From Streptomyces virginiae (lineage in GTDB: Bacteria > Actinomycetota > Actinomycetes > Streptomycetales > Streptomycetaceae): DNA of 9,592 bases. The position numbers and the translations under genes are program-made. Position 1 is the first letter of the stretch; each line of letters starts with the position of its first letter. Shown here in pieces: positions 1-8,182 of the stretch. The notes below the pieces were generated by a model, which was given only the letters and a program-made list of their open reading frames with translations, was not told the DNA's origin and did not search any database. The stretch lies in NCBI RefSeq assembly GCF_000720455.1, contig NZ_JOAK01000060.1, forward strand, positions 1 through 9,592, in the 5' to 3' direction.

Positions 1-1
1 G

Positions 2-130
2 GGTGAGGACTGGTGGTTCAACGTGCGTGCGTCGAACACCGAGCCGCTGCTGCGTCTGAACGTCGAGGCCCGTGACGCGGACACCCTGGCCCGTGTCCGC
101 GACGAAGCCCTGAACCTCATCCGCGCCTGA
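2..130 (+). CDS. manB: Phosphomannomutase ManB, C-terminal end (partial)
   Basis: The 5' part lies outside the window, so only the last 42 codons are visible, ending in TGA at 128-130. The peptide contains WWFNVRASNTEPLLRLNVEA, the phosphate-binding signature of domain 4 in the alpha-D-phosphohexomutase family. Asparagine, threonine and arginine of that loop grip the substrate phosphate. The enzyme interconverts mannose-6-phosphate and mannose-1-phosphate in the cytoplasm, feeding GDP-mannose synthesis. The signature alone cannot fully separate phosphomannomutase from phosphoglucomutase or phosphoglucosamine mutase. The downstream isomerase-like gene and manA, in the order seen in other actinobacteria, favour phosphomannomutase. 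Nothing can be said about its start or regulation from this window. Confidence 0.88.
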   Translation, partial: GEDWWFNVRASNTEPLLRLNVEARDADTLARVRDEALNLIRA

Positions 131-133
131 CCG

Positions 134-241
134 AATTCCAGCCCCGTCGGCGTTCGAGGCGCGGGGTGTGGGGCGGAGCCCCACGAACCCCGGCGCAGCC
201 GGGGTTCCCGTGCGCCGGGCCGAGAGGTCCCGGCGCACGGG
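134..241. repeat. Intergenic palindromic repeat with three tandem hairpins
   Basis: Three perfect inverted repeats sit back to back. The first pairs 168-174 with 178-184 (7 bp, loop GGA). The second pairs 185-194 with 198-207 (10 bp, loop GCA). The third pairs 207-219 with 229-241 (13 bp, 9-nt loop). The sequence around 154-184, running from a TTCGAGGCGCGGGG-like segment into the GGGGCGGAGCCCC palindrome, looks to me like a dispersed intergenic repeat common in Streptomyces; that is recollection, not a search. It follows the manB stop by a few bases, so it may end manB transcription or stabilise the manB mRNA 3' end. No T-tract follows, as is usual for actinobacterial terminators. A shorter echo of the GGCGGAGCCCCAG motif occurs near 271-283. 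Confidence 0.7.
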
Positions 242-331
242 TCCCACCCCCGCCCGCCCCAGGCCGCACCGGCGGAGCCCCAGGGGTACGCTGACCACGC
301 CCCACCCGCATCCCCGAAGGGAACCCACCCC

Positions 332-514
332 ATGCCGCTCGAAGCCGGCCTCCTGCAGATCCTCGCCTGCCCCGCCTGCCACGCACCGCTCGAGGACAAG
401 TCGGCCGACGAGAACCCCGAGCTGCTCTGCACCGGCCAGGACTGCGGCCTCGCCTACCCGGTCCGCGACGGCATCCCGGTCCTCCTCGTGGACGAGGCCC
501 GCCGCCCCGCCTGA
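332..514 (+). CDS. Trm112/UPF0434 family zinc-ribbon protein
   Basis: A 60-residue protein, the usual size for bacterial Trm112-like (YcaR/UPF0434) proteins. Four cysteines form a likely zinc site: C13 and C16 in a CPAC motif, and C33 and C38 later. The C-terminal YPVRDGIPVLL segment (42-52) is the family hallmark. In eukaryotes and archaea, Trm112 is a small activating partner of several tRNA, rRNA and protein methyltransferases; the bacterial role is less defined. The ATG at 332 has a GAAGGGA-type ribosome binding site near 316-322. It lies between manB and the SIS-domain gene, 93 bp before the latter, and is probably co-transcribed with it. I see no direct link to mannose metabolism. A link to methyltransferases, and so indirectly to ahcY further along, is only inference. 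Confidence 0.9.
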   Translation: MPLEAGLLQILACPACHAPLEDKSADENPELLCTGQDCGLAYPVRDGIPVLLVDEARRPA

Positions 515-607
515 CCGGCAGGCACCGTACCCCCCGCACACACCGCACCCGCACCTCACCGCGAGACGCGCAGACAGGTTCCCGTCACCCAACAGCCGGA
601 GGCCGCC

Positions 608-1741
608 ATGCTCGACGAGTCGCTCCTCGACGCACCGGACGATCTCGCCCGCGTCGACCGACGGGGCCTGCTCCGCGGCGCGGCCGAGGCCGGGGCCAGA
701 GTCCGTACCGCGGCCCGGCACGCGAGCGAGGCGGGCATCGCCACCCTGCGCCCCGACGGCCGACCGCGCGCGGTCCTGATCGCCGGGCCCGGCACCGCCG
801 CGACCGGTGTCGCCGACCTGCTCGGCGCCCTCGCGGGCGCCTCCGCGCCGGTGATCCGGCTCGATCCCACCGGTGTCGCCCACGCCGCCGGGGCGATGCG
901 CTGGGCCCTGCCCGGCTGGGCCGGGTCCGTCGACCTGCTGCTCGTGGCCACCACCGACGGCACCGAGCCCGGACTCGCCGTGCTCACCGAGCAGGCCTAC
1001 CGGCGCGGCTGCACCGTCGTCGCCGTCGCCCCCGAACGCTCACCGCTGAGCGAGGCCGTGGACGGCGCGCACGGGCTCCTCGTGCCGATGGCCAAGGCCC
1101 CGTACCAGGAGTTCGACGAGTCGGCCGCCGCGGGCCCGGGCGCCCTGTGGGCCCTGCTGACGCCCCTGCTGCTGCTCCTCGACAAGCTCGGCCTGATCGC
1201 CGCGGCCCCCGACACCCTCCAGCTCGTCGCGGACCGGCTCGACCGGACCGCCGAACGCTGCGGGCCCGCCATCGCCACCTACTCCAACCCGGCCAAGACC
1301 CTCGCCGCAGAGCTCGCCGACTCGCTGCCGCTCATCTGGAGCGAGGGCAACGGCGCCGGGCCCGCGGGCCGCCGCTTCGCCGCCACCCTCGCCGAGCTCG
1401 CCGGCCGCCCCGCGCTGGCCGCCGCGCTCCCCGAGGCCCTGCCCGCCCACGGCACCCTGCTCGCCGGTGACTTCGCCGCCGGCGCCGACCCCGACGACTT
1501 CTTCCGCGACCGGGTCGAAGAGCCACAGGCCCTTCGCGCCCGCGTCGTCCTGCTGCGCGACCGGCCGGCCGGCGGCCTCACCGCCGCCCCCGCCGCACGC
1601 GAGCTCGCCCTCAGCCACGACACGGCCATCAGCGAGCTCGAACCGGAGGAAGGCGCCGAGCTGGAGCAGCTCGCCGAACTGCTCGCCGTCACGGATTTCG
1701 CCACCGCCTACCTGGCGTTGGCCTCCGGGGGACACAGCTGA
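608..1741 (+). CDS. SIS-domain protein, phosphoglucose/phosphomannose isomerase-like
   Basis: 377 residues, the right size for the bifunctional PGI/PMI family of the SIS superfamily. Residues about 50-165 form the first SIS-like half, with a glycine-rich loop (IAGPGTAATG, 58-67) and a TTDGTEPGL segment (115-123) where the family has its SxSGNTxE phosphate-binding loop. Residues about 222-375 match the PGI_C half: YSNPAKTLAAELADSLPLIW (225-244), an RRFAATLAEL stretch (255-264), and a terminal DFATAYLALASG (363-374). E263 and perhaps H281 could stand for the catalytic Glu and His of the archaeal enzymes, but the catalytic lysine is not evident and the family's NHNE motif is not preserved. True isomerase activity is therefore uncertain. 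The start ATG at 608 follows GGAGG at 598-602. It sits 40 bp before manA, consistent with one operon; the M. tuberculosis counterpart in this position, Rv3256c, is uncharacterised as far as I know. Confidence 0.82.
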   Translation: MLDESLLDAPDDLARVDRRGLLRGAAEAGARVRTAARHASEAGIATLRPDGRPRAVLIAGPGTAATGVADLLGALAGASAPVIRLDPTGVAHAAGAMRWALPGWAGSVDLLLVATTDGTEPGLAVLTEQAYRRGCTVVAVAPERSPLSEAVDGAHGLLVPMAKAPYQEFDESAAAGPGALWALLTPLLLLLDKLGLIAAAPDTLQLVADRLDRTAERCGPAIATYSNPAKTLAAELADSLPLIWSEGNGAGPAGRRFAATLAELAGRPALAAALPEALPAHGTLLAGDFAAGADPDDFFRDRVEEPQALRARVVLLRDRPAGGLTAAPAARELALSHDTAISELEPEEGAELEQLAELLAVTDFATAYLALASGGHS

Positions 1742-1781
1742 GACCCGCGCACGTGCCCGGATCTATCCAGGAAAGACGACG

Positions 1782-2942
1782 ATGGACCGCCTGACCAACA
1801 CGATCCGCCCCTACGCCTGGGGATCCACCACGGCCCTCCCCACGCTCCTCGGTGTCGAACCCACCGGTGAGCCCCAGGCCGAGCTGTGGATGGGCGCCCA
1901 CCCGGGCGCCCCGTCCCGCGTCGACCGCGGCGCCGGCGAGAGGTCGCTCGCGGAGGTCATCGCCGCCGACCCCGAAGGAGAACTCGGCGCCGCCACCGTG
2001 GCCAAGTTCGGTCCCAGGCTGCCCTTCCTCTTCAAGATCCTCGCCGCCGGCGCCCCGCTGTCCCTCCAGGTCCACCCCGACCTGGCCCAGGCGAAGGCGG
2101 GGTTCGAGGACGAGGAGCGGCGCGGAATCCCGATCGACGCGGCCCACCGCAACTACAAGGACCCCAACCACAAGCCCGAGATGATCTGCGCGATCACTCC
2201 GTTCGACGGGCTCTGCGGCTTCCGCTCCCCGCAGGCGTCCGCCGACCTGTTCGAGGGGCTGGGAGTGGGCTCCCTCAAGCCGTACGCCGACCTGCTGCGC
2301 GCCCACCCCGAAGAGGCCGCGCTGCGCGAGGTGCTGACCGCCGTACTGAGCGCGGACCGCGAGCAGATGGCCCGTACGGTCGCCGAGACCGCGGCCGCCG
2401 CCGAGCGCCTGGGCGGCGAGTACGCCACGTACGCCGCCCTGGTCCACGAGTACCCGGGCGACCCCGGCGTCATCGCGGCCATGCTGCTCAACCACGTCCG
2501 ACTCCAGCCCGGCGAGGCCCTGTTCCTCGGCGCGGGGGTCCCGCACGCCTACTTCGACGGCCTCGGCGTCGAGTTGCTGGCCAACTCGGACAACGTGCTG
2601 CGCGCCGGGCTCACCCCCAAGCACGTGGACGTGCCCGAGCTGCTGAAGATCGTGAAGTTCGAGCCGAGCGACCCGACCGTCATGCGGCCCGAGGGCGACG
2701 GCGGCGAGGAGGTCTACGAGGCCCCCATCGACGAGTTCCGGCTCTCCCGCTTCCTCCTCGCGCCCGGTGGCGCCCCCCAGGTACTGGCGGACGGCGCCCC
2801 GCAGATCCTGCTCTGCACGGCCGGCTCCGTACGGGCCGGTGAACTGGCCCTCTCGCCCGGGGGATCGGCTTTCGTGCCGGCGGGTGAAAAGGTCGAACTG
2901 TCCGGAAACGGAACGGTCTTCCGGGCCACCGTGGTGGTCTGA
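1782..2942 (+). CDS. manA: Mannose-6-phosphate isomerase, class I (ManA)
   Basis: Interconverts fructose-6-phosphate and mannose-6-phosphate in the cytoplasm, the entry or exit step of mannose metabolism. At 386 residues it is a normal length for type I zinc-dependent PMI with cupin folds. The zinc ligands are visible: Q96 and H98 in SLQVHPD, E133 in NHKPEM, and H255 in GVPHAYF. The signature GVELLANSDNVLRAGLTPKH (262-281) includes the active-site arginine R274. The ATG at 1782 is chosen because AGGAAAG at 1769-1775 lies 6 bases upstream and the protein then begins DRLTNTIRPYAWGS, the family N-terminus. The reading frame is open a further 105 codons upstream, but that part overlaps the SIS gene and is not homologous. 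Its neighbours manB and the SIS gene make this a mannose-phosphate operon. Confidence 0.96.
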   Translation: MDRLTNTIRPYAWGSTTALPTLLGVEPTGEPQAELWMGAHPGAPSRVDRGAGERSLAEVIAADPEGELGAATVAKFGPRLPFLFKILAAGAPLSLQVHPDLAQAKAGFEDEERRGIPIDAAHRNYKDPNHKPEMICAITPFDGLCGFRSPQASADLFEGLGVGSLKPYADLLRAHPEEAALREVLTAVLSADREQMARTVAETAAAAERLGGEYATYAALVHEYPGDPGVIAAMLLNHVRLQPGEALFLGAGVPHAYFDGLGVELLANSDNVLRAGLTPKHVDVPELLKIVKFEPSDPTVMRPEGDGGEEVYEAPIDEFRLSRFLLAPGGAPQVLADGAPQILLCTAGSVRAGELALSPGGSAFVPAGEKVELSGNGTVFRATVVV

Positions 2943-3014
2943 CGCGGCGTCCGCCCCAGGGGCTGCAACAATGTGCGGCCGTAGTCACTGGCCCAGGAAG
3001 GACACCCTGCACCC

Positions 3015-3938
3015 ATGAGCGCGTCGGGCGGTACCAAGGCGATCGTGGCGGCACTCGCCGCCAACCTCGCCATCGCTGTAGCCAAATTCGTGGCGTTCCT
3101 CTTCAGCGGCTCGTCCTCGATGCTCGCGGAAAGCGTCCACTCCGTGGCGGACTCCGGGAACCAGGGACTGCTCCTCCTCGGCGGGAAGAAGGCCCAGCGC
3201 GAGGCGACGCCGCAGCACCCCTTCGGGTACGGGCGCGAGCGCTACATCTACGCCTTCCTCGTCTCCATCGTGCTCTTCACCGTCGGTGGCATGTTCGCCA
3301 TCTACGAGGGCTACGAGAAGATCCACGAACCGCACCCGATCGAGGCCTGGTACTGGCCGGTCGGCGTCCTGGTCTTCGCGATCATCGCCGAGTCCTTCTC
3401 CTTCCGCACCGCCATCAAGGAATCGAACGAGATCCGCGGCAAGCTGTCGTGGACCCAGTTCGTGAAGCGGGCCAAGGCCCCCGAACTGCCCGTCGTGCTG
3501 CTGGAGGACCTCGGCGCGCTCATCGGCCTGGTCCTGGCGCTGGCCGGCGTCGGCCTCGCCCTGCTGACCGGCAACGGCGTCTGGGACGGCATCGGCACCC
3601 TGTGCATCGGCATCCTGCTCATCGCCATCGCGATCGTCCTGGCCGCGGAGACCAAGTCCCTGCTGCTCGGTGAGGCCGCCGGCGTCGAAGAGGTCGAGAA
3701 GATCAAGGCCGCGGTCGTCGACGGGGACGTCGTCACCCGCGTCATCCACATGCGCACCCTGCACCTCGGCCCCGAGGAGCTGCTGGTCGCCGCCAAGATC
3801 GCCGTCGAGGGCAACGACACCGCGACCGAGGTGGCGGACGCGATCAACGCCGCCGAGGCCCGCATCCGCGAGGCGGTCCCGATCGCCCGGGTGATCTACC
3901 TGGAGCCGGACATCTACCGTCCCGAGGCCGCCGAGTAG
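3015..3938 (+). CDS. Cation diffusion facilitator, ZnT9-like subfamily
   Basis: A 307-residue inner-membrane transporter with about six transmembrane segments (roughly 8-30, 35-56, 77-99, 112-131, 158-185, 190-214) and a soluble C-terminal domain from about 220 to 300. Site-A type metal ligands are visible as H42 and D46 in HSVADSGNQGLLLLG and as E164/D165 in LLEDLGALIGL. The NQGLL, HPFGYGRERYIYAF and EDLGALIG blocks resemble the SLC30A9/ZnT9 branch rather than YiiP/CzcD. Family members usually export Zn2+ or other divalent ions in exchange for protons; the ion here is not known. The ATG at 3015 follows AGGAAGGA at 2995-3002, a slightly long 12-base spacing. It starts 72 bp after manA, so read-through is possible, and it ends just before a strong hairpin. 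No metal-binding regulator lies nearby. Confidence 0.92.
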   Translation: MSASGGTKAIVAALAANLAIAVAKFVAFLFSGSSSMLAESVHSVADSGNQGLLLLGGKKAQREATPQHPFGYGRERYIYAFLVSIVLFTVGGMFAIYEGYEKIHEPHPIEAWYWPVGVLVFAIIAESFSFRTAIKESNEIRGKLSWTQFVKRAKAPELPVVLLEDLGALIGLVLALAGVGLALLTGNGVWDGIGTLCIGILLIAIAIVLAAETKSLLLGEAAGVEEVEKIKAAVVDGDVVTRVIHMRTLHLGPEELLVAAKIAVEGNDTATEVADAINAAEARIREAVPIARVIYLEPDIYRPEAAE

Positions 3939-3949
3939 TCCGCGCACGT

Positions 3950-3995
3950 ACGCCGAAGGCCCCCGCGAGCAACAGCCCGCGGGGGCCTTCGGCGT
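3950..3995. terminator. Bidirectional terminator hairpin between convergent genes
   Basis: A perfect 17-bp stem (3951-3967 with 3978-3994) has a 10-base loop, extended to 18 bp by A3950-T3995. It starts 11 bases after the cation transporter stop and ends 12 bases before the stop of the minus-strand peptidase gene, so it can serve both. It lacks a clear T-tract on either side, which is common for GC-rich actinobacterial terminators. Confidence 0.88.
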
Positions 3996-4006
3996 GTGCG
4001 GGACGG

Positions 4007-4693
4007 CTACGGGGCGTCCACCCGAGTGGCTCCCCAGACGGGCCCCTGCACCTCGGCCGGCCCGCGCCTGCGCGCCACGAGCGAGGCGATCCCCAGCCCG
4101 AGCCCCGCGAGCAGGAGTCCGGTCCCCGCCAACGAGATCAGACCGAGGGCGATCACCAGCGGGGCCGCCTCGTGGAGGCCGGCATCGATCCCGGTCACCG
4201 CGGACACTGGCAGCGTTCCCGCCGGGGTCTCCTCGTGGAACCGGGAGTCCGCCGAGTTGCCGCGGTTGTCGCCCAGTACGAACATCCGGCCCTGCGGCAC
4301 CGAGACGGCGAAACTCACCCCGCCGGCACCGGGGTCGCCGTCGCGCACGTACGGCTCGTCGAGCGGCTTCCCGTTGAGGGTCAGCGTCCGGTCGCCCACC
4401 GCGTAGGAGATGTGGTCCCCGCCCAGGGCCACGACCCGTCCGATGAACGGGCCGTCGAGTCCCCAGTCGGCCGGGTCGTAGGTGATCACGTCACCGTGGC
4501 GTACCTGGCCGGGGTTCCTCTCCATCGCGAGCACTTCCCCGACCGGGACCGTGGGCAGCATGCTCTCGCCGAACTGCTTCACCGGGGCGAACCGGCCGAA
4601 CATGTACGCGTACGGTCCGGCGGCCAGCGCGACGCCCAGCACCAGCAGGGCGATCGCCCAGATACCCCGTCTCCGCCCAGGCCTGCGTGCCAT
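4007..4693 (-). CDS. S26 family signal peptidase I-like membrane protein, lacking the usual catalytic Lys
   Basis: 228 residues from ATG at 4693, which has GGGAGGGG at 4704-4711 on the coding strand about 10 bases upstream. The frame stays open upstream to 4759, but without a matching start site. Box B is present as GESMLPT (42-48) with nucleophile S44, and box E as GDNRGNSADSR (141-151). Box D reads FIGRVVALGGD (83-93), where type I signal peptidases have KRVxGxPGD. The lysine that acts as general base is glycine G85, coded GGA, so it is not a one-base slip. There is an N-terminal membrane anchor (about 11-31) and a second hydrophobic segment (about 176-206) before a basic tail, giving two-pass topology. 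It may be an inactive or differently catalysed homologue. It is transcribed alone, divergently from ahcY. Confidence 0.87.
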   Translation of the reverse strand: MARRPGRRRGIWAIALLVLGVALAAGPYAYMFGRFAPVKQFGESMLPTVPVGEVLAMERNPGQVRHGDVITYDPADWGLDGPFIGRVVALGGDHISYAVGDRTLTLNGKPLDEPYVRDGDPGAGGVSFAVSVPQGRMFVLGDNRGNSADSRFHEETPAGTLPVSAVTGIDAGLHEAAPLVIALGLISLAGTGLLLAGLGLGIASLVARRRGPAEVQGPVWGATRVDAP

Positions 4694-4832
4694 CGATCCC
4701 CAACCCCTCCCGCCGATACGAACGGCCGGAAGACTACGGTCTGGCCGAAACCCCTCCACGGGTGGGGTGGGCGACCCACCATCCGAACCCGGCCAGTTCC
4801 CCGTCCGCTGGGGCCGCCGCCGCCGATCGGTG

Positions 4833-4838
4833 TAGATT
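4833..4838 (+). promoter_or_regulatory. Putative -10 box of the ahcY promoter
   Basis: TAGATT matches the HrdB-type consensus TAGRRT and is identical to the -10 box of the first rRNA promoter in this window. The expected start is near 4845, giving a 5' untranslated leader of about 154 nt. No good TTGAC-like -35 box lies 16-18 bases upstream; that segment is GC-rich (around 4809-4815). An activator or a weak -35 would be needed. Confidence 0.5.
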
Positions 4839-4869
4839 CGTCATCAGTGTCAGGCGTCGCTGCTGATGG

Positions 4870-6435
<1,566 letters not shown>

Positions 6436-6467
6436 TCACCACCCGATCAACCGCGGACGTACCTGAA

Positions 6468-6499
6468 GCAGGCCCCCGGCACACGTGCCGGGGGCCTGC
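6468..6499 (+). terminator. Terminator hairpin after ahcY
   Basis: A near-continuous 15-bp stem (6468-6482 with 6485-6499) is rich in G and C. The nominal loop is 2 bases, so the top pair probably opens to a 4-base CACG loop. It begins 33 bases after the ahcY stop and ends 38 bases before the next start. There is no T-tract. Confidence 0.85.
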
Positions 6500-6536
6500 C
6501 CCGTCTCCCCCTCCGATCCGAAGAAGAGTGCGCACC

Positions 6537-7157
6537 ATGCCCCGCGGCCGCTACTCGCTCCACGACCCGCACGACCACACCCCCCTCGGCGAGGAGCACT
6601 TCCACTGCGCCCCCGGGCCCTCCGGCTGGCGCTACGTCTCCCAGCTCACCGCCCCGGACGGCGACCACCGGGGATCCGTGGACCTGGCGATCGACGAACT
6701 CGGCCGCCCCATCCGCCTGGAGGTCAACGCCGCGAGCTGGCAGGTCCGCGGAGCCGCCCTCGACGGGGTCACCTGGGTCCGCACCGACCCGACCGGCACC
6801 GAGGCCACCGAGGGCAACATCGCCGCCCCCGGCTTCACCGGCACCTCCCCGGCCTTCCTCATCGCCACGTCCCGCCTGCTGCGCCCGACCCCCGGCGCCC
6901 CCGCCACCCGCGTCCGGCTGCTCGCCCTCACCGACCCGGTCCTGGCCCCGCGCACGGTCGACCAGGCCTGGGCGCTGGTGGCCCGCGAGGAGCACCCCAC
7001 GGACAGCGGCCCGCTCCTGGTGGACGAGTACCGGGTCACCGCCCTGGACACGGGCGAGGTGCACACGGTCCACATCGCCGGCGACGTGGTCCTCTCGGCC
7101 CCCGGCATCGAACTGGAACACCTGGAGACACCGCCCTCGGCCTTCGAGGACCAGTGA
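6537..7157 (+). CDS. Conserved actinobacterial protein of unknown function
   Basis: 206 residues with no domain I can name. The sequence has no signal peptide or transmembrane segment, so it is probably cytoplasmic. The N-terminus is histidine-rich (H9, H12, H14, H21, H23). A motif-like stretch SVDLAIDELGRPIRLEVNAASWQVRG (47-72) is followed by GFTGTSPAFLIATSRLL (99-115) and LLALTDPVLAPRTVDQAWALV (128-148). The pattern suggests a beta-rich fold of the kind seen in secondary-metabolism accessory or lipid-binding proteins, but that is a guess. The ATG at 6537 is preferred over the in-frame GTG at 6528 because the purine-rich AAGAAGAG (6521-6528) is correctly spaced only for the ATG. It ends 4 bp from the convergent RDD gene. 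Confidence 0.82.
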   Translation: MPRGRYSLHDPHDHTPLGEEHFHCAPGPSGWRYVSQLTAPDGDHRGSVDLAIDELGRPIRLEVNAASWQVRGAALDGVTWVRTDPTGTEATEGNIAAPGFTGTSPAFLIATSRLLRPTPGAPATRVRLLALTDPVLAPRTVDQAWALVAREEHPTDSGPLLVDEYRVTALDTGEVHTVHIAGDVVLSAPGIELEHLETPPSAFEDQ

Positions 7158-7161
7158 CCCC

Positions 7162-8073
7162 TCAGGCCGGCGGAGCGAACCCGCCGGCGCGCGGAACCTC
7201 CGCGGGTGCCGCGGGCGCGGTGGGCGCCACGGGCACCGGGGCGACGTACGGGGGCGGCACGGGCGTCGGGGCGGTGGGGGCGACGTACACGGACGGGACG
7301 GGCGCAACGGGAGACGCCGCGGCCGCGGCGCGGAAGGCCCGGGCGGCATCGCGCGACTGACGCTCGTGGACCACGGCCATCAGGAAGGCCGCCGCCGGCA
7401 CCCCCGCCGGCGGCGGCGCCCCCGTACGCGCCACGAGATCGTCCGCGAGCCGCGCCGCCATCGCCGCCCCCACCTGCGGATCCAGCTGGTTCATGCGGGT
7501 CAGGTACTGGCGGATCGCCAGCCACAGCCCGTCCGGCACGGCCGACAGGTCCAGCTGGGTGAACCGCCCGGCCAGCCACGGCGGCGGTGGCGGCACCGGC
7601 ATCACCCGGGCCCCCGGCACCCGCTCCCGGACCACCAGGGTCCCCGCGAAGACGTCCCCGAGCCGCCGCCCGCGCGCCGACACCAGCGAGGCGATGGCCG
7701 CCACCGTGCCGAAGGTCAGCAGCAGCTCCACGACCCCGAGGGCCCCGCGCACCAGCGCGTGGCGGAACCGGATCGGCCCGCCGTCGTCGCGCACCACCCG
7801 CAGCCCGCACGCGAGCTTGCCCAGGGAGCGCCCGTGGGACAGGGTCTCCACCCCGATCGGAATGCCGACCAGCAGCAGCAGGAAGCCCGCCACCCCGATG
7901 GCGGCCTGCGCGGCCGGGTCCAGCGAGGCGGTCGCGAGGGTCAGCCCGATCGTGAGGAGGACGTAGACGGTGACGTAGACGGCCAGGTCCAGGAGGATCG
8001 CCAGCGCCCGGCTCGGCAGCCTCGCCGGCCGCAGCCCGAGGACGACCGCGTCCCCCGTCACCAGATCGCTCAC
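7162..8073 (-). CDS. RDD family membrane protein
   Basis: 303 residues if started at GTG 8073. The RDD domain spans about 12-152: PARLPSRALAILLDL carries the defining Arg (R22) and Asp (D29), hydrophobic segments lie at about 24-47, 55-77 and 108-130, and GRRLGDVFAGTLVVRE (135-150) is the second family signature. Residues 160-250 are soluble with no recognised domain. The last 55 residues are low-complexity Pro/Ala/Val with YVAP repeats. RDD proteins are small multi-pass membrane proteins, some linked to ion transport, mostly of unknown role. GTG 8073 has AGAGG about 7 bases upstream and gives the MSDLVTGDAVVLGLRPARLPSRA start I expect for Streptomyces homologues. ATG 8088, with GGAG upstream, would add five residues and is nearly as plausible. 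It is divergent from the SpoIIM-family gene. Confidence 0.9.
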   Translation of the reverse strand: MSDLVTGDAVVLGLRPARLPSRALAILLDLAVYVTVYVLLTIGLTLATASLDPAAQAAIGVAGFLLLLVGIPIGVETLSHGRSLGKLACGLRVVRDDGGPIRFRHALVRGALGVVELLLTFGTVAAIASLVSARGRRLGDVFAGTLVVRERVPGARVMPVPPPPPWLAGRFTQLDLSAVPDGLWLAIRQYLTRMNQLDPQVGAAMAARLADDLVARTGAPPPAGVPAAAFLMAVVHERQSRDAARAFRAAAAASPVAPVPSVYVAPTAPTPVPPPYVAPVPVAPTAPAAPAEVPRAGGFAPPA

Positions 8074-8182
8074 CGCAGCACCTCTCATGTGACCTGCTCC
8101 GCCCCTACGGCATCCAGTCTGCCAAGCTGACCACACTAGGAATAGGCAGCGGCCAGGGGACCTGGGCAGGGGAGCGCACCGG
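8074..8182. promoter_or_regulatory. Divergent intergenic region between RDD and SpoIIM-family genes
   Basis: About 109 bp must contain both promoters and both ribosome binding sites. On the plus strand CTGACC (8127-8132) and TAGGAA (8137-8142) are too close to be a -35/-10 pair. On the minus strand TTGGCA (complement of 8120-8125) has no matching -10 box. Shared control of the two membrane proteins is plausible, but no clear sigma-factor motif is visible. Confidence 0.35.

Noticed and set aside
168..779. Plus-strand frame across the hairpin repeat and Trm112 gene
   Set aside because: Arg/Pro-rich translation without homology, overlapping the recognisable Trm112 protein.
1467..1781. 105-codon upstream extension of the manA frame
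   Set aside because: It overlaps the SIS gene out of frame, is Ser/Pro/Ala-rich shadow sequence, and the ATG at 1782 has a well-placed AGGAAAG.
1689..2624. Minus-strand frame opposite manA
   Set aside because: Gly/Val/Glu-rich antisense shadow of manA with no recognisable motif.
6528..6536. GTG start for the unknown protein, three residues longer
   Set aside because: The purine-rich ribosome binding site touches the GTG; its spacing fits ATG 6537.
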